Shown here in pieces: positions 1-12,365 of a DNA stretch of 12,713 nucleotides. Position 1 is the first letter of the stretch; every line of letters starts with the position of its first letter. A program made the translations under genes and the position numbers. The notes beneath the pieces were generated by a model. The model had not been told where the DNA came from. It worked only from the letters and a program-made list of their open reading frames with translations, and did no database searches. The DNA is taken from positions 1-12,713 of the forward strand of contig MU658111.1 of assembly GCA_026770575.1 (NCBI GenBank). The letters run 5' to 3'. This DNA comes from Pelagophyceae sp. CCMP2097 (Eukaryota; Sar; Pelagophyceae).

Positions 1-740
1 TACCGTCTTGTAAACACACTGAATACGTATTATGACACAATGAAAGTGCAAGCTTTTGTCATAATACGATAGGGAGAGGCTAAGCTCGTAGTGAAGCGCA
101 ATCCTCGAAGTTGGCGGCGCGCGGTCCACGGGGCTTGGGCGGCGCTGTCGGTTTCACATAAGGTGGTTCGTAGGCACGCGACGAACTCTTTCCAATGTCG
201 GAGTGTGTTGGAGTCCGACGGCGCGCGCAATGTGGAGTTCCCGTTCAGAAGGCACGGTTTGGGGAAAACAATTATACATGGGGAGAGCTGGTATACATTA
301 TCATTATCCACCAGAATTGTTAGGACCTGTCCAGAAACCGTGCATTTGCGCGACTCCGGAGAACACTAAGTCTTTCACTTTGCAAGGGGACTTCCCTGTT
401 CGGGCGCTTTCAATCAAGTCCTCGGACTGCAGCGACGCCCCGGTGCCGCGCGGCCGCGGCGGCGCGCGCTGCCACGGCTTAGGGGCGGCGATGCAACGCC
501 AACCTCCGCCTCGCCCGTCGACGACTGGAACGCAGGAGCGGCGCCTCGAGCGGCGGCGGCTGCACGCAGGAACACGGCGCGGCCCGCGCGTCGTCGGCGC
601 CGCGGCGCCGCGGACGTAGAGTCGCGGCGCTCGACGGTGACGGGCGCTCGCTCGCGGCCCGGAGGCTCGCCGGGCCATCATGATGGCGGGCAGCGCTCCA
701 GGAGACGCCGCATCGGCTGTCCCCATTTTGGCCCGAATCT
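1..740. other. No recognisable gene; composition shift
   Basis: No frame on either strand resembles a known protein. Positions 1-430 are of mixed composition, while about 430-720 is extremely GC- and CpG-rich and yields low-complexity Arg/Ala/Pro-rich translations in several frames, as expected from composition alone. The stretch lies downstream of the PsbP-like gene (minus strand) and may hold its 3' untranslated region. It could also hold a promoter or first exon of a gene to the left, but nothing I can see proves that. Confidence 0.5.
26..68. repeat. 12-bp perfect inverted repeat
   Basis: CGTATTATGACA at 26-37 is matched exactly by its reverse complement at 57-68, with a 19-nt spacer. It could form a hairpin in RNA from either strand or be a dyad binding site. 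No terminal-repeat or transposase context is visible beside it. Confidence 0.6.
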
Positions 741-1682
741 TTACTTTTGGTATTGTATAAAAGTGGCGGAGTCGACGACGCTTTTGAGCGTGTCGTACGC
801 TTTGGCAAAGTTCGGCGCCGTTTCGGCGAAGGCGTTTATGGTGACCGCCCAGTACTGACCCGCGTCGCCCTCGTGCACCGTGAAGAGCGTAATCGCATTG
901 CGCGAACCGTAGGCCGCCTCGTACCTGCGAGGCATTTGAGGTTTTATTTATATTTCGGGATATCAGACGCGTACCTGTAAGCTCGAGCAGCGCCGACGTC
1001 TAGAGTCTGCCTCTTCGAGACGACCGTCTCATCGGGCTCATTTATCGCCAGCACGTCTTCGAACGTGATCGCCGACTCGAAGTCGGAAGTGTACTCGCCT
1101 AGTCGTACGGTCCCCAGGAAACAAGGCGAGTCGACTGGAAAGGAGGCGCGTCGACTCACCCAGAGCGGGCACCATCCTCGCCTCGATGACGACCGTCGCG
1201 TCGGAGCCCTTTGCGCGGCACGTCGTCGTTGACTGGCCGCTGAGGAGCGTTAGGAACGCGGGTGTGCCGCTGCATTTCCAGGCTGCGGGATACTCGAGTC
1301 CTATTATATACGTTTACTATACGTTTACTCTACGTGTACTCTCTCAAAGCAATCGTACACCGCAAGCGCGAATCTCCGCGTTTCAAACACGCCCTCTCTC
1401 GCCTCTGAGAGTCATCCCTGCGCGGTGTCCAGCGGGGCGCGGGTCTTCACGAAGTCCCAAAGTGCCGTCGACGAGTTCGGCGATGGCGCCGTCGGCTGCG
1501 AGCGCGGTCATCGGCGTGCTCGAAATGAGCAGCGCGGCGCCCGCGACGCCGCGGCGCGAGACGGCGCGGGGCGCGGCCTTCGCGGTCTTGGCCGGGGCCA
1601 GACCTTGGCTCGACTGCCACGCCGCCGCCGAAACGAGCACCGCCAAGCAGCGCCGCAGCGCCGAAGAGCGCCCGCGGGGCAT
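741..1682 (-). CDS. PsbP-like thylakoid lumen protein (four exons)
   Basis: Proposed exons (minus strand): 1391-1682, 1160-1300, 975-1098 and 741-924, giving about 246 residues. The start at 1682 puts a hydrophobic signal peptide at residues 11-26. A Gln-Gly-Leu-Ala-Pro cleavage context follows, then a basic transit segment, then twin Arg 43-44 with a hydrophobic stretch and an Ala-Leu-Ala site near 60-63. This is the tripartite layout of a thylakoid lumen protein in an alga with a secondary plastid. The mature part resembles the PsbP fold: a Tyr-Pro-x-x-Trp strand early in exon 2, a central beta section in exon 3 and a C-terminal helix ending Lys-Ser-Val-Val-Asp-Ser. PsbP and its paralogues associate with or assist photosystem II. 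Intron 3 (925-974, 50 nt) is secure. Intron 2 may be 1099-1159 (61 nt) or 1135-1159 (25 nt); both keep frame. The intron 1 donor is uncertain (1390 or 1450). An in-frame ATG at 1751 would hide the signal peptide. Family call is by eye. Confidence 0.62.
1307..1339. repeat. Three tandem 11-bp units in PsbP-like intron 1
   Basis: Units TATACGTTTAC (1307-1317), TATACGTTTAC (1318-1328) and TCTACGTGTAC (1329-1339) lie head to tail. They occupy the 3' part of the inferred first intron of the PsbP-like gene, just upstream of its TAG acceptor when read on the minus strand. The first two are identical and the third differs at two positions. Confidence 0.8.
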
Positions 1683-1969
1683 CGGACAAAGCGGAAGGAC
1701 GGCTGTTGCGAGGACCAGCTCCGACGACTCCGACTCGGTGCACTTCTCCAAAAAGAAATCGCCGAAAAATTAGGTCCCTGGCCTGAGCTCGCGAGCGCCC
1801 GGGTCGTACGCGTATACGTCGTCGGGGCCGTCGGGGAACACAGACCGGTACGCGCGACGTCCCCCATTTCGTTTGAAAACCTCGGAGTATCTTCTTCGTT
1901 AGGACTCGTCTGAAGAGACCAAACGAGCAGCTCGCGGTCGAAGACCGGAAGAACAAGCGCGCGTGGTCG
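1683..1969. promoter_or_regulatory. Divergent intergenic region, likely bidirectional promoter
   Basis: This stretch of about 290 bp separates the start codons of the PsbP-like gene (minus) and the MYND/RING/Sel1 gene (plus), so both promoters and 5' leaders should lie here. No TATA box or other named motif stands out, and no transcription start can be placed from sequence alone. Confidence 0.5.
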
Positions 1970-3025
1970 ATGGACGCCCCGCCTGCTCGAAAGCCCTGCT
2001 GCCTCTGCGCCGGGCCGGGCGGCCATCACTGCACCAAGTGCAAATCACGGCATTATTGCGGCAAGGCGTGCCAGCTCATCGACTGGTACGAGCGCGGGCA
2101 CAAGGCGCAGTGCAAGCAGCTGGCCGCCGAGTTCCAAGACCGCATGCTCGACGCGATCATGCCGGAGAAGCTGAAGATCATGGAGGCGCCGGCCGTCGTC
2201 GAGGACGCCGCGCCGGCTGCTGGTGCCAAGGCGGCGGCGCGCTTATCGGCTGTTCCGACGCAAACGACGGCTGTGGTCAAGGCCACCGCGGTGAACGACG
2301 GCGCGCCGGACTGGCGCGGCATCTGCGCCATCTGCCTGGACGTGCTTCCAGTCTGAGAGGAAAAACAAAGGTTCTACTCTTGCTGCTGCAAGAAGCTTTG
2401 CACGGAATGCGCCAACAAGTGCAGCGAGCACGACACGCGATGCCCGTTCTGCCGGATGCCAGCCCACACGTCAGAGGCCGAGTGGCTGCGCCGCGTGCAG
2501 AAGCACGTGGACAAGGGGCATGCCGAGGCGCAGCTCGTGCTCGGACAGGCGTTTCAACATGGTAACATGGGTCTCAAGCAGAGTCACAAGCAGGCTGTCC
2601 AGTTATACCAGCTCGCTGCGGCGCAAGGAAATGTTTTAGCTCAAAATACATTGGGGATATGTTACGAGAACGGTGAAGGCGTCAAGATTGACTTCAAGGC
2701 CGCCGCGCGGTTGTTCCGACGCGCGGCCGAGCAAGGCTTTCCTCTCGCGCAAGCCAATCTCGGCGTGATGTTCTACATCGGCAAGGGCGTGGCGCAGTCG
2801 TACGACGAGGCCGTGAAGTGGTTCCGGCTCGCCGCGGCGCAGGGGCAACCCGACATGCTCTTCAACCTCGGCATCTGTTATAAGTACGGCCTCGGCGTGC
2901 CGCAGGACCTGCATGAGGCGCTGCGCTGCTTCAAGCGCGCCGTGGCCCAGGGCGACGCCCGCGCCGCGGCGGAGGTCGAATTGACCGCAGCGCGGCTCTT
3001 GGAGAAGCGCTCTTCGCCGACGTGA
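1970..3025 (+). CDS. MYND - RING-like - Sel1 repeat protein, interrupted by one in-frame TGA
   Basis: Read as one frame of 351 codons, this encodes three modules. Residues about 10-48 form a MYND zinc finger (Cys-x2-Cys, Cys-x2-Cys, Tyr-Cys-x3-Cys, His-x3-Cys). Codons about 118-163 form a RING-like cysteine finger: CAIC, a CCC-KKLC-x2-C cluster, a nearby His, then CPFC. Codons about 180-340 hold four Sel1 repeats with the Ala-x-x-x-Leu-Gly and Ala-Ala-x-Gln-Gly signatures. Such proteins are plausible E3-ligase or scaffold factors, with MYND and Sel1 parts binding partner proteins; no substrate is indicated. Codon 129 (2354-2356) is TGA, between the first RING Cys pair and the rest. The frame is the same on both sides, and no GT-AG intron of workable size removes the stop. 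It may be a nonsense mutation, an assembly error, or recoding. As read literally, the product is a 128-residue MYND fragment. A separate downstream protein could start at the ATG at 2456. No introns seen. Confidence 0.75.
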
Positions 3026-3405
3026 TCGTCCAACCCTTGCAACGATCCGCCCTTGCACGATGCTACGCACTTAATCGCACACGAATCGTCGCCTCGGGGT
3101 GCCCAGACCTCCCTCGACGGGTGGGCATTACCAGGGAGCGGGTCTTCGGGGCTTCCAGGCATCCCAACCCGACGTGGTGTCCGACGTGGTGTTCCCGCGG
3201 GGCCTTCAATAGCACCCGCGCCCTCTGCCGGAGTCGATTGCAAAGAAGACTCTGCATTTAGGCATCGCAGCCGCGTCGGAGCGTCGCGCGGCGGCCCTCG
3301 GGGGCTGTGGCTGGGCTTTGTGCTGGTCGCGGGGTAGTCCGATTGTTTCGGCGCGCGAATGCCGCGCGGCGTTCGGTCTACGAGTAGTCGGAGACGAGTC
3401 TCCGA
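3026..3405. other. Convergent spacer with a 12-bp tandem duplication
   Basis: This lies between the 3' ends of the Sel1 gene (plus) and GLDC (minus), so it should hold both 3' untranslated regions. It contains CCGACGTGGTGT twice in perfect tandem at 3169-3192. A small perfect hairpin with arms GATCGT/ACGATC begins at the Sel1 gene's stop codon (about 3024-3047). No coding potential is recognised. I see no convincing SECIS element, though these are hard to detect by eye. Confidence 0.55.
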
Positions 3406-3423
3406 CTATTCGTAGTCGGAGAC
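3384..3423. repeat. Direct-inverted-direct 11-12 bp repeat spanning the GLDC stop codon
   Basis: TAGTCGGAGAC occurs at 3385-3395 and 3413-3423 (12 bp if the preceding G is counted), with a perfect 11-bp reverse complement between them at 3398-3408. On the GLDC mRNA this gives two mutually exclusive 11-bp hairpins sharing the middle arm. One has loop CGAA and includes the end of the coding sequence; the other has a 2-nt gap. The TAG stop (3408-3406) lies inside the shared arm. Confidence 0.9.
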
Positions 3424-6400
3424 CGGGGCGCAGGTGCAGATCAGGTTGCGGTCGCCGTGGACGTTGTCGACGCGGCCGCACGTCGGCCAGAACTTGGAGC
3501 TGCGGACCCAGGGCGCCGGGAAGGCCGCAGTCTCGCGAGAGTACTTGCGGTCCCAGTCCGTGCCAGTGACGTCCAGCAAAGTGTGGGGCGCGTGGTGCAG
3601 CGGCGAGTCCTCGTACGAGATCTGGCCGTCCTGCACCTGCTGAATCTCGGCGCGGATAGCAATAAGAGCGTCCGCGAAGCGGTCCAGCTCGGCCTTGCCC
3701 TCGGATTCCGTGGGCTCGATCATCAGCGTGCCGGAGACGGGCCAAGACATGGTCGGCGAGTGGAACCCATAATCCTGCAGGCGCTTGGCCACGTCCTCCT
3801 CGGAGACGCCGCAGGCCTTGTAGCCGCGCAGGTCGATGATGTACTCGTGGGCGCACTGGCCCTTTTTGCCGCGGAAGAGGACGTCGTACGCGCCCTCCAT
3901 GCGCTTGGCAAGGTAGTTTGCGTTCAAAATCGCCACTGCGGAAGCGCGAGTAAGGCCCGCCGAGCCGAGCATCTTGATGTACATCCAGCTGATGGGCAGG
4001 ATCATCGCCGACCCGAACGGCGCCGCGGAGACGGGCGTGTGGTCCAGCGTAAACTCAAGGTTCTGCAGCGTCTTGGCCACCGGGGCGACGACGGTGTGGC
4101 CGGGAAGGTACGGAGCTAAATGCTTGGCCACGCCAATCGCCCCGACGCCGGGGCCGCCGCCGCCGTGCGGGATGCAGAACGTCTTATGCATGTTCAAGTG
4201 ACAAACGTCGGCCCCAATGCGGCCCGGAGACGTAAGCCCAACCTGGGCGTTCAGGTTGGCGCCGTCCATGTAGACGTCGCCGCCACGCTCGTGCACGGCC
4301 GCGCAAATGTCGGCCACACGTTCCTCGAAAACACCGTAAGTCGAAGGGTACGTGATCATCAAGCAGGAGAGATTGTCCTTGTGCTTATCCGCCTTTGCCA
4401 AAAAATCATCGAAATCAACGTTGCCCTGCTCGTCCGACGCCACGACGACGACCTTCATGCCCGCCATGACGGCGGAAGCCGGGTTGGTGCCGTGCGCGGA
4501 AACGGGGATCAGGCAGACGTCGCGGTGCTCCTGGCCGTTTGCCTTTTGGAAGGCGCGGATGGCGAGCAAGCCGGCGTACTCGCCAGACGCGCCGGAATTG
4601 GGCTGCACGGAGACGGCGTCAAAGCCCGTGATCAAACACAAGTCGGCACACAGCGAGTCGATCATGTCGACGTAGCCTTGAGTCTGGTCCTGGGGCGCGA
4701 ACGGGTGCATGTCCGAGAACTCGGGCCAACCGACGGGGATCATCTCGGAAGTCGCGTTCAACTTCATCGTGCACGACCCCAGCGCGATCATGGAATGGTT
4801 CAGCGCGAGATCCTTGTTCTCCAGCGTCTTGAGGTACCGCAGCATCTTCGTCTCCGACTGGTGCGCGTTGAACACCTATTCGCGCGCGTCGGGACACGTT
4901 TCGAGGTGCACAAAAATGAAGACGTGCCTCGTGTTGAAGAATCTTGCGCGAGGGCACCACGGGCGCCCCGGCGAGGTCGTCGAGGTTGCCGAGGCCGTTC
5001 TTGACGCCGAAGACGGAGCCGAGGACCGTCTTGACGTCTTCGCGCGTTATCGTCTCGCCGAAAGACAGGCCCACCTCCGTCAGCGAAAACAGGCGGACGT
5101 TGAAGCCCGCCGTCACCGCCTTGTCCGAGATGGCCACGGCGTCGACGCCGCGCACCGTGAACGTGTCGAACTCCGGGGTGGTGGCGTCGTAGCCGGCCGA
5201 CACCAGGACGGAAGACGCCGCGCGCGCCAGGGCGCGGCACCGGTTCGCAATGTCCTGCAGGCCCTTGGGGCCGTGGTACACCGCGTACGACGCCGCCATG
5301 TTGGCCAGCAGCGCCTAAAGGTAGCGGTCTGAGCTGTCCACGCGAGGAGCAAAAGTGCACGAGAGCAAAAAATTAACCCCCCGCGCGCTTCCAAAAGACG
5401 CACCTGCGCCGTGCAGATGTTGGACGTGGCCTTGTCGCGGCGGATGTGCTGCTCGCGCGTCTGCATGGCCATGCGGAGGCACTTGCCCTTGCGTTCGTTG
5501 GCCTCGACAGTCTCTCCGATGATGCGGCCGGGCATACGGCGTGCGTTCTTCTCAGACGTGGCCATGTAAGCCGCGTGAGGCCCGCCGAACCCCATGGGCA
5601 CGCCGAAGCGCTGCATCGACCCGACGGCGATGTCGGCCTGCATCTCCGCCGGCGGCGGCAGCAGCAGCAGCGCCAAAGGGTCCGCGGCGCAGACGGACAG
5701 CGCGCCGGCGGCGTGCGCCTTTGCCGAGATGGCGGCGCCCTGGTCCGCCGAGAGCACGCGGCCGCGCGTGTCAGGGTACTGCCAGAGGACGCCGACCGTG
5801 TGGTCCGTGAAGTTGTGCGTCTCCGCGTCGGCGACGACGGCCTCGATGCCAATGGCCTTGCAGCGCGTGCGCACCACCTCAATCGTCTGCGGGTGGCACC
5901 CGGCGTCGATGAAGAACGTTAAAGTGTCCTTCTTCTTGCCGTTTTTGGAGAGGCCGACGCACCTACAAGATTGCTATGATATTGCTCTCGGTTTGCTATA
6001 AAATAGGTTGCCCCTCTTTCCGGGTCCGTCTTCGGCCGCCCCACTCACATGGACATGGCCTCTGCGGCCGCCGTGCCCTCGTCGAGGAGCGAGGCGTTGG
6101 CTACGGGAAGGCCCGTAAGGTCCGTGACGAGCGTCTGGTAGTTGAGGAGCATCTCGAGGCGGCCCTGCGAAATCTCCGCCTGGTACGGCGTGTACGCCGT
6201 GTACCTATGAGATTGCGCGTGGAGCGTTTGCGGCTCGAGATTCTGGCGTGTCCCGACTCTTGCGTCCAACGGCACCAGTCCCTTTTTCAGTCGGAATTTT
6301 TTGTGCCGGCTCGTCAGGCATGCTCCTTGGGACCCTGCCACCCCCTGCGCCCCACGTACCAGCCGGGGTTTTCGAGCATGTTGCGCACAATAACCTTCGG

Positions 6401-7097
6401 CGTCGCCGTCTCCGCGTAGCCTTGCCCAATCAGCGACTTCAGCACCACGTTCTTCAGCGACATGGCCTTCAACGTCGCCAGAGCCTCGGACCTACAAGGC
6501 GGAGAATGCGGCGCTTTCACAGACTCGCAAGATCGGTCCTCCCGAAACTGTTTAGAACCGCCCCGCTGCCCAAACGCACTCGGCCATGCCCTTGACGTGG
6601 CCGCCCTCGAGCGTGAGCGGCGCACGCAGCTTGATGGCCTGCGGAGAGGGCGGTGGCGCAAAGGGCGCGCGCGGCCGAGCGCACGTGCGCAAGGATTCAT
6701 GTCAAGAAAAAGGCGCCCCATCCCGTATCCCGCCTTGTCGCACCTCCGGGACGGTGGCGTCGACGAGCTCGTCGAGGGACTTGAACCCGAGGAGTTCGAG
6801 CATGACCTTTTGCTCGGCCTCGGTCGGGCCGATGTGGCGCGGCTCGAAGACATCGAGCGCGTCCAGCGCCTTGACCGTCGTCGCAGAGTACGGCGCCTAT
6901 CCGAAGCGTAAAAGCCCTGCGCGCAAAAAGCCCCGACGGCGTGCGACGGCAGAAAATGGCCAACCTCAACATCCCCTTTTGGACTCCAAATCCACCAGAC
7001 GCCGGGTCCGCGCGATGGCGCTCGTCTCGGCCTCGACGCCGGCGCGCACGCTGCTCTGCAGCCGCCGCGTCACAGCCAGCCCGTGGCGGCGCATCAT
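3406..7097 (-). CDS. GLDC: Glycine dehydrogenase (decarboxylating), glycine cleavage P-protein, mitochondrial
   Basis: This pyridoxal-phosphate enzyme decarboxylates glycine and passes the aminomethyl group to the lipoyl H-protein in mitochondria, a step of photorespiration in algae. Exons (minus): 7050-7097, 6744-6896, 6580-6638, 6360-6491, 6049-6204, 5404-5962, 4961-5314 and 3406-4875. Together they give 976 residues, the family's normal length. The ATG pair at 7097 opens an Arg-rich mitochondrial presequence; the next exon carries the family N-terminus (FEPRHIGP). Other landmarks are [14 protein letters not shown] across exons 4-5, [20 protein letters not shown] at the end of exon 6, [13 protein letters not shown] and HGTNPASA in exon 8, and the PLP lysine near residue 718 in [18 protein letters not shown]. 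Introns are 85-155 nt, all GT-AG with G after the acceptor. The exon 7/8 junction is least sure (donor 4960 or 4957). Either choice leaves out the roughly ten-residue Thr-Ser-x-Phe-Leu-Thr-His-like segment usually before VFN. A repeat lies across the stop. Confidence 0.96.
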
Positions 7098-7400
7098 CGC
7101 GGCGCGGGGGGGGGCGCGTAGCGACTTTCCTCGGAGCTTAGGTCCGAAAAATTGGCACCGACCACGCATATTATGTTGATTCTGAAGTGGCACACGTTTT
7201 CGGCGAGGGCGCACCGACCGCACGGACGTCGTCGAGAAAAATAACCGGGGGAAGATAACCGGCGGATTCTAAGGCCCGTGGTCCATCGAGACCCTTGAGG
7301 ACTTGGGAGAGAATCAATAGACCACGGGATTCCCGCACGCACGGTCGATGCGAGTCTTGCTTTGTTTGGTCCGTAGAATCTCAACCAAGAACGCGCTTCC
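7098..7400. other. Intergenic region between two minus-strand genes, with a 9-bp inverted repeat
   Basis: This should hold the GLDC promoter and the 3' end of the PG-rich repeat gene. CCCGTGGTC at 7275-7283 is matched by GACCACGGG at 7320-7328, and ATAACCGG occurs twice between about 7240 and 7265. A run of ten Gs lies just inside it near 7106-7115. No coding sequence is recognised. Confidence 0.5.
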
Positions 7401-11322
<3,922 letters not shown>

Positions 11323-12365
11323 GCCTACAAACCCAGCGCACATCGCAAAACCTCTCTCTAAACTCGCGTCTCTGCTTGCGACTGGCCTTTCGCGACGCGT
11401 TCCCGGGGAGGGTCTGCGTTCGGAGGGGGTTTGAAGATCATCGTTTCCCTGCGAGGATGTGCGGTCTTCCGACATTGCGAGAGTGCCATTTGGCACCGCC
11501 GCCCGTGATCGCAGAGCGAAGGCTACCGACACTTTGGGAAGGCTGCGCTGTGGAACACCATTTGGAAGAGGGGTGCATCGGCCTCGTCGAAGCATCTCAG
11601 GGCTGATGTCCTCGACAGCTCCGGGCCTCGGGATCCGCGACGACACACGCGCCTGCCTGCAACTTTGGGACCGCTTCACGGGCTAACCGGGCCTCTCTTC
11701 TCAGGGAAGGTGAGTTGTTCGTCATCCCGCAAGCGCATGTGCCCCCCTTTCAAATCCCATTCTTTGCGTTAGAAGGCATAATCCTGGCACGAGGCTGCAA
11801 AACAGGGCGACGTTGCTGTAATCCCACAAGGAGGTTGAATCTATAATCACAAGAGCAAGCGACGATAATCCAAGGAAGAAGGCGTTGCCAAAGACCACCA
11901 TTATAATCCACCAACGAGGTTGCTTGCTTAAAATCCACCCTGGGTGGGGCTGGCCCAAAAGGGAATGACCTTCAAACCCGAATCCAAGGTCGGCTTCCGG
12001 GCCCGGAGGTCCGGTGCCAGTGCCTTGGAGAGCGCGTCAGTACAAAAAAGTCTCACAGAGGTATGGGCCACCAATCACTTCGGTCGTGGTTCGTCCGCGA
12101 TGCCGATTGGGAAGGACTGGGTCAGCGGCGTAGTCGTGCGCTTTCCCCGACGCGACGCCTCCAATCGCATTGCTATCCTCAAATCTTCGACGTTCCATAT
12201 CTGCCAACAATGGTCTCGAGTTGAAGAGCCTCTCTTCGTTGCGTGTCCGTCGTTTTGGGGTGGTGTTAAGAAACACCGGTGGTTGTTGTTTTGTGCGAGG
12301 AACGCCCCTCGGAAGGAACGCGCCGTTCCGGAGGAAGCTCCGCAGCGTCGTCGGCGCCGCAGATT
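11323..12365. other. Long stretch without a supported gene
   Basis: This separates the RUVBL2 stop from the degraded H2A copy. Short open frames exist on both strands, but none matches a family I know. Around 11820-11925 two related segments (AATCCCACAAGGAGGTTG and AATCCACCAACGAGGTTG) suggest an old, diverged duplication. CCACCCTGGGTGG near 11935-11947 is a short palindrome. The minus-strand frame of the H2A copy stays open down to 12075, but the sequence there is not histone-like. Confidence 0.5.
11722..11958 (-). CDS. Possible small membrane protein (hypothetical)
   Basis: A 78-codon frame with an ATG start. Its translation has two hydrophobic stretches long enough to span a membrane: roughly residues 17-39 (rich in Ile, Val, Phe, Leu) and 49-64. 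A basic region precedes the first. It lies in a lower-GC island of an otherwise GC-rich window, so the hydrophobicity may only reflect base composition. I recognise no family, and no splice signals link it to another exon. Confidence 0.2.
   Translation of the reverse strand: MGQPHPGWILSKQPRWWIIMVVFGNAFFLGLSSLALVIIDSTSLWDYSNVALFCSLVPGLCLLTQRMGFERGAHALAG

Noticed and set aside
754..764. TATAAAAG-like motif on the plus strand
   Set aside because: It lies within the last codons of the PsbP-like gene and no plus-strand gene follows it.
2342..2371. Very short intron removing the TGA in the Sel1 gene
   Set aside because: Candidate GT-AG pairs ending at the natural acceptor are 20 or 29 nt and break the frame. 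The only frame-keeping option is 18 nt.
3022..3050. SECIS element directly after the Sel1 gene
   Set aside because: Only a 6-bp hairpin is present; it lacks the long stems and the quartet arrangement of a eukaryotic SECIS.
4120..5004. Long open frame on the plus strand opposite GLDC
   Set aside because: It is antisense to strongly conserved GLDC exons and the translation is low-complexity Arg/Val/His-rich, typical of GC-rich shadow frames.
11691..11714. Pyrimidine-rich acceptor and GTGAG donor only 5 nt apart, suggesting a microexon
   Set aside because: No flanking exons with coding potential were found, and such motifs arise easily by chance.
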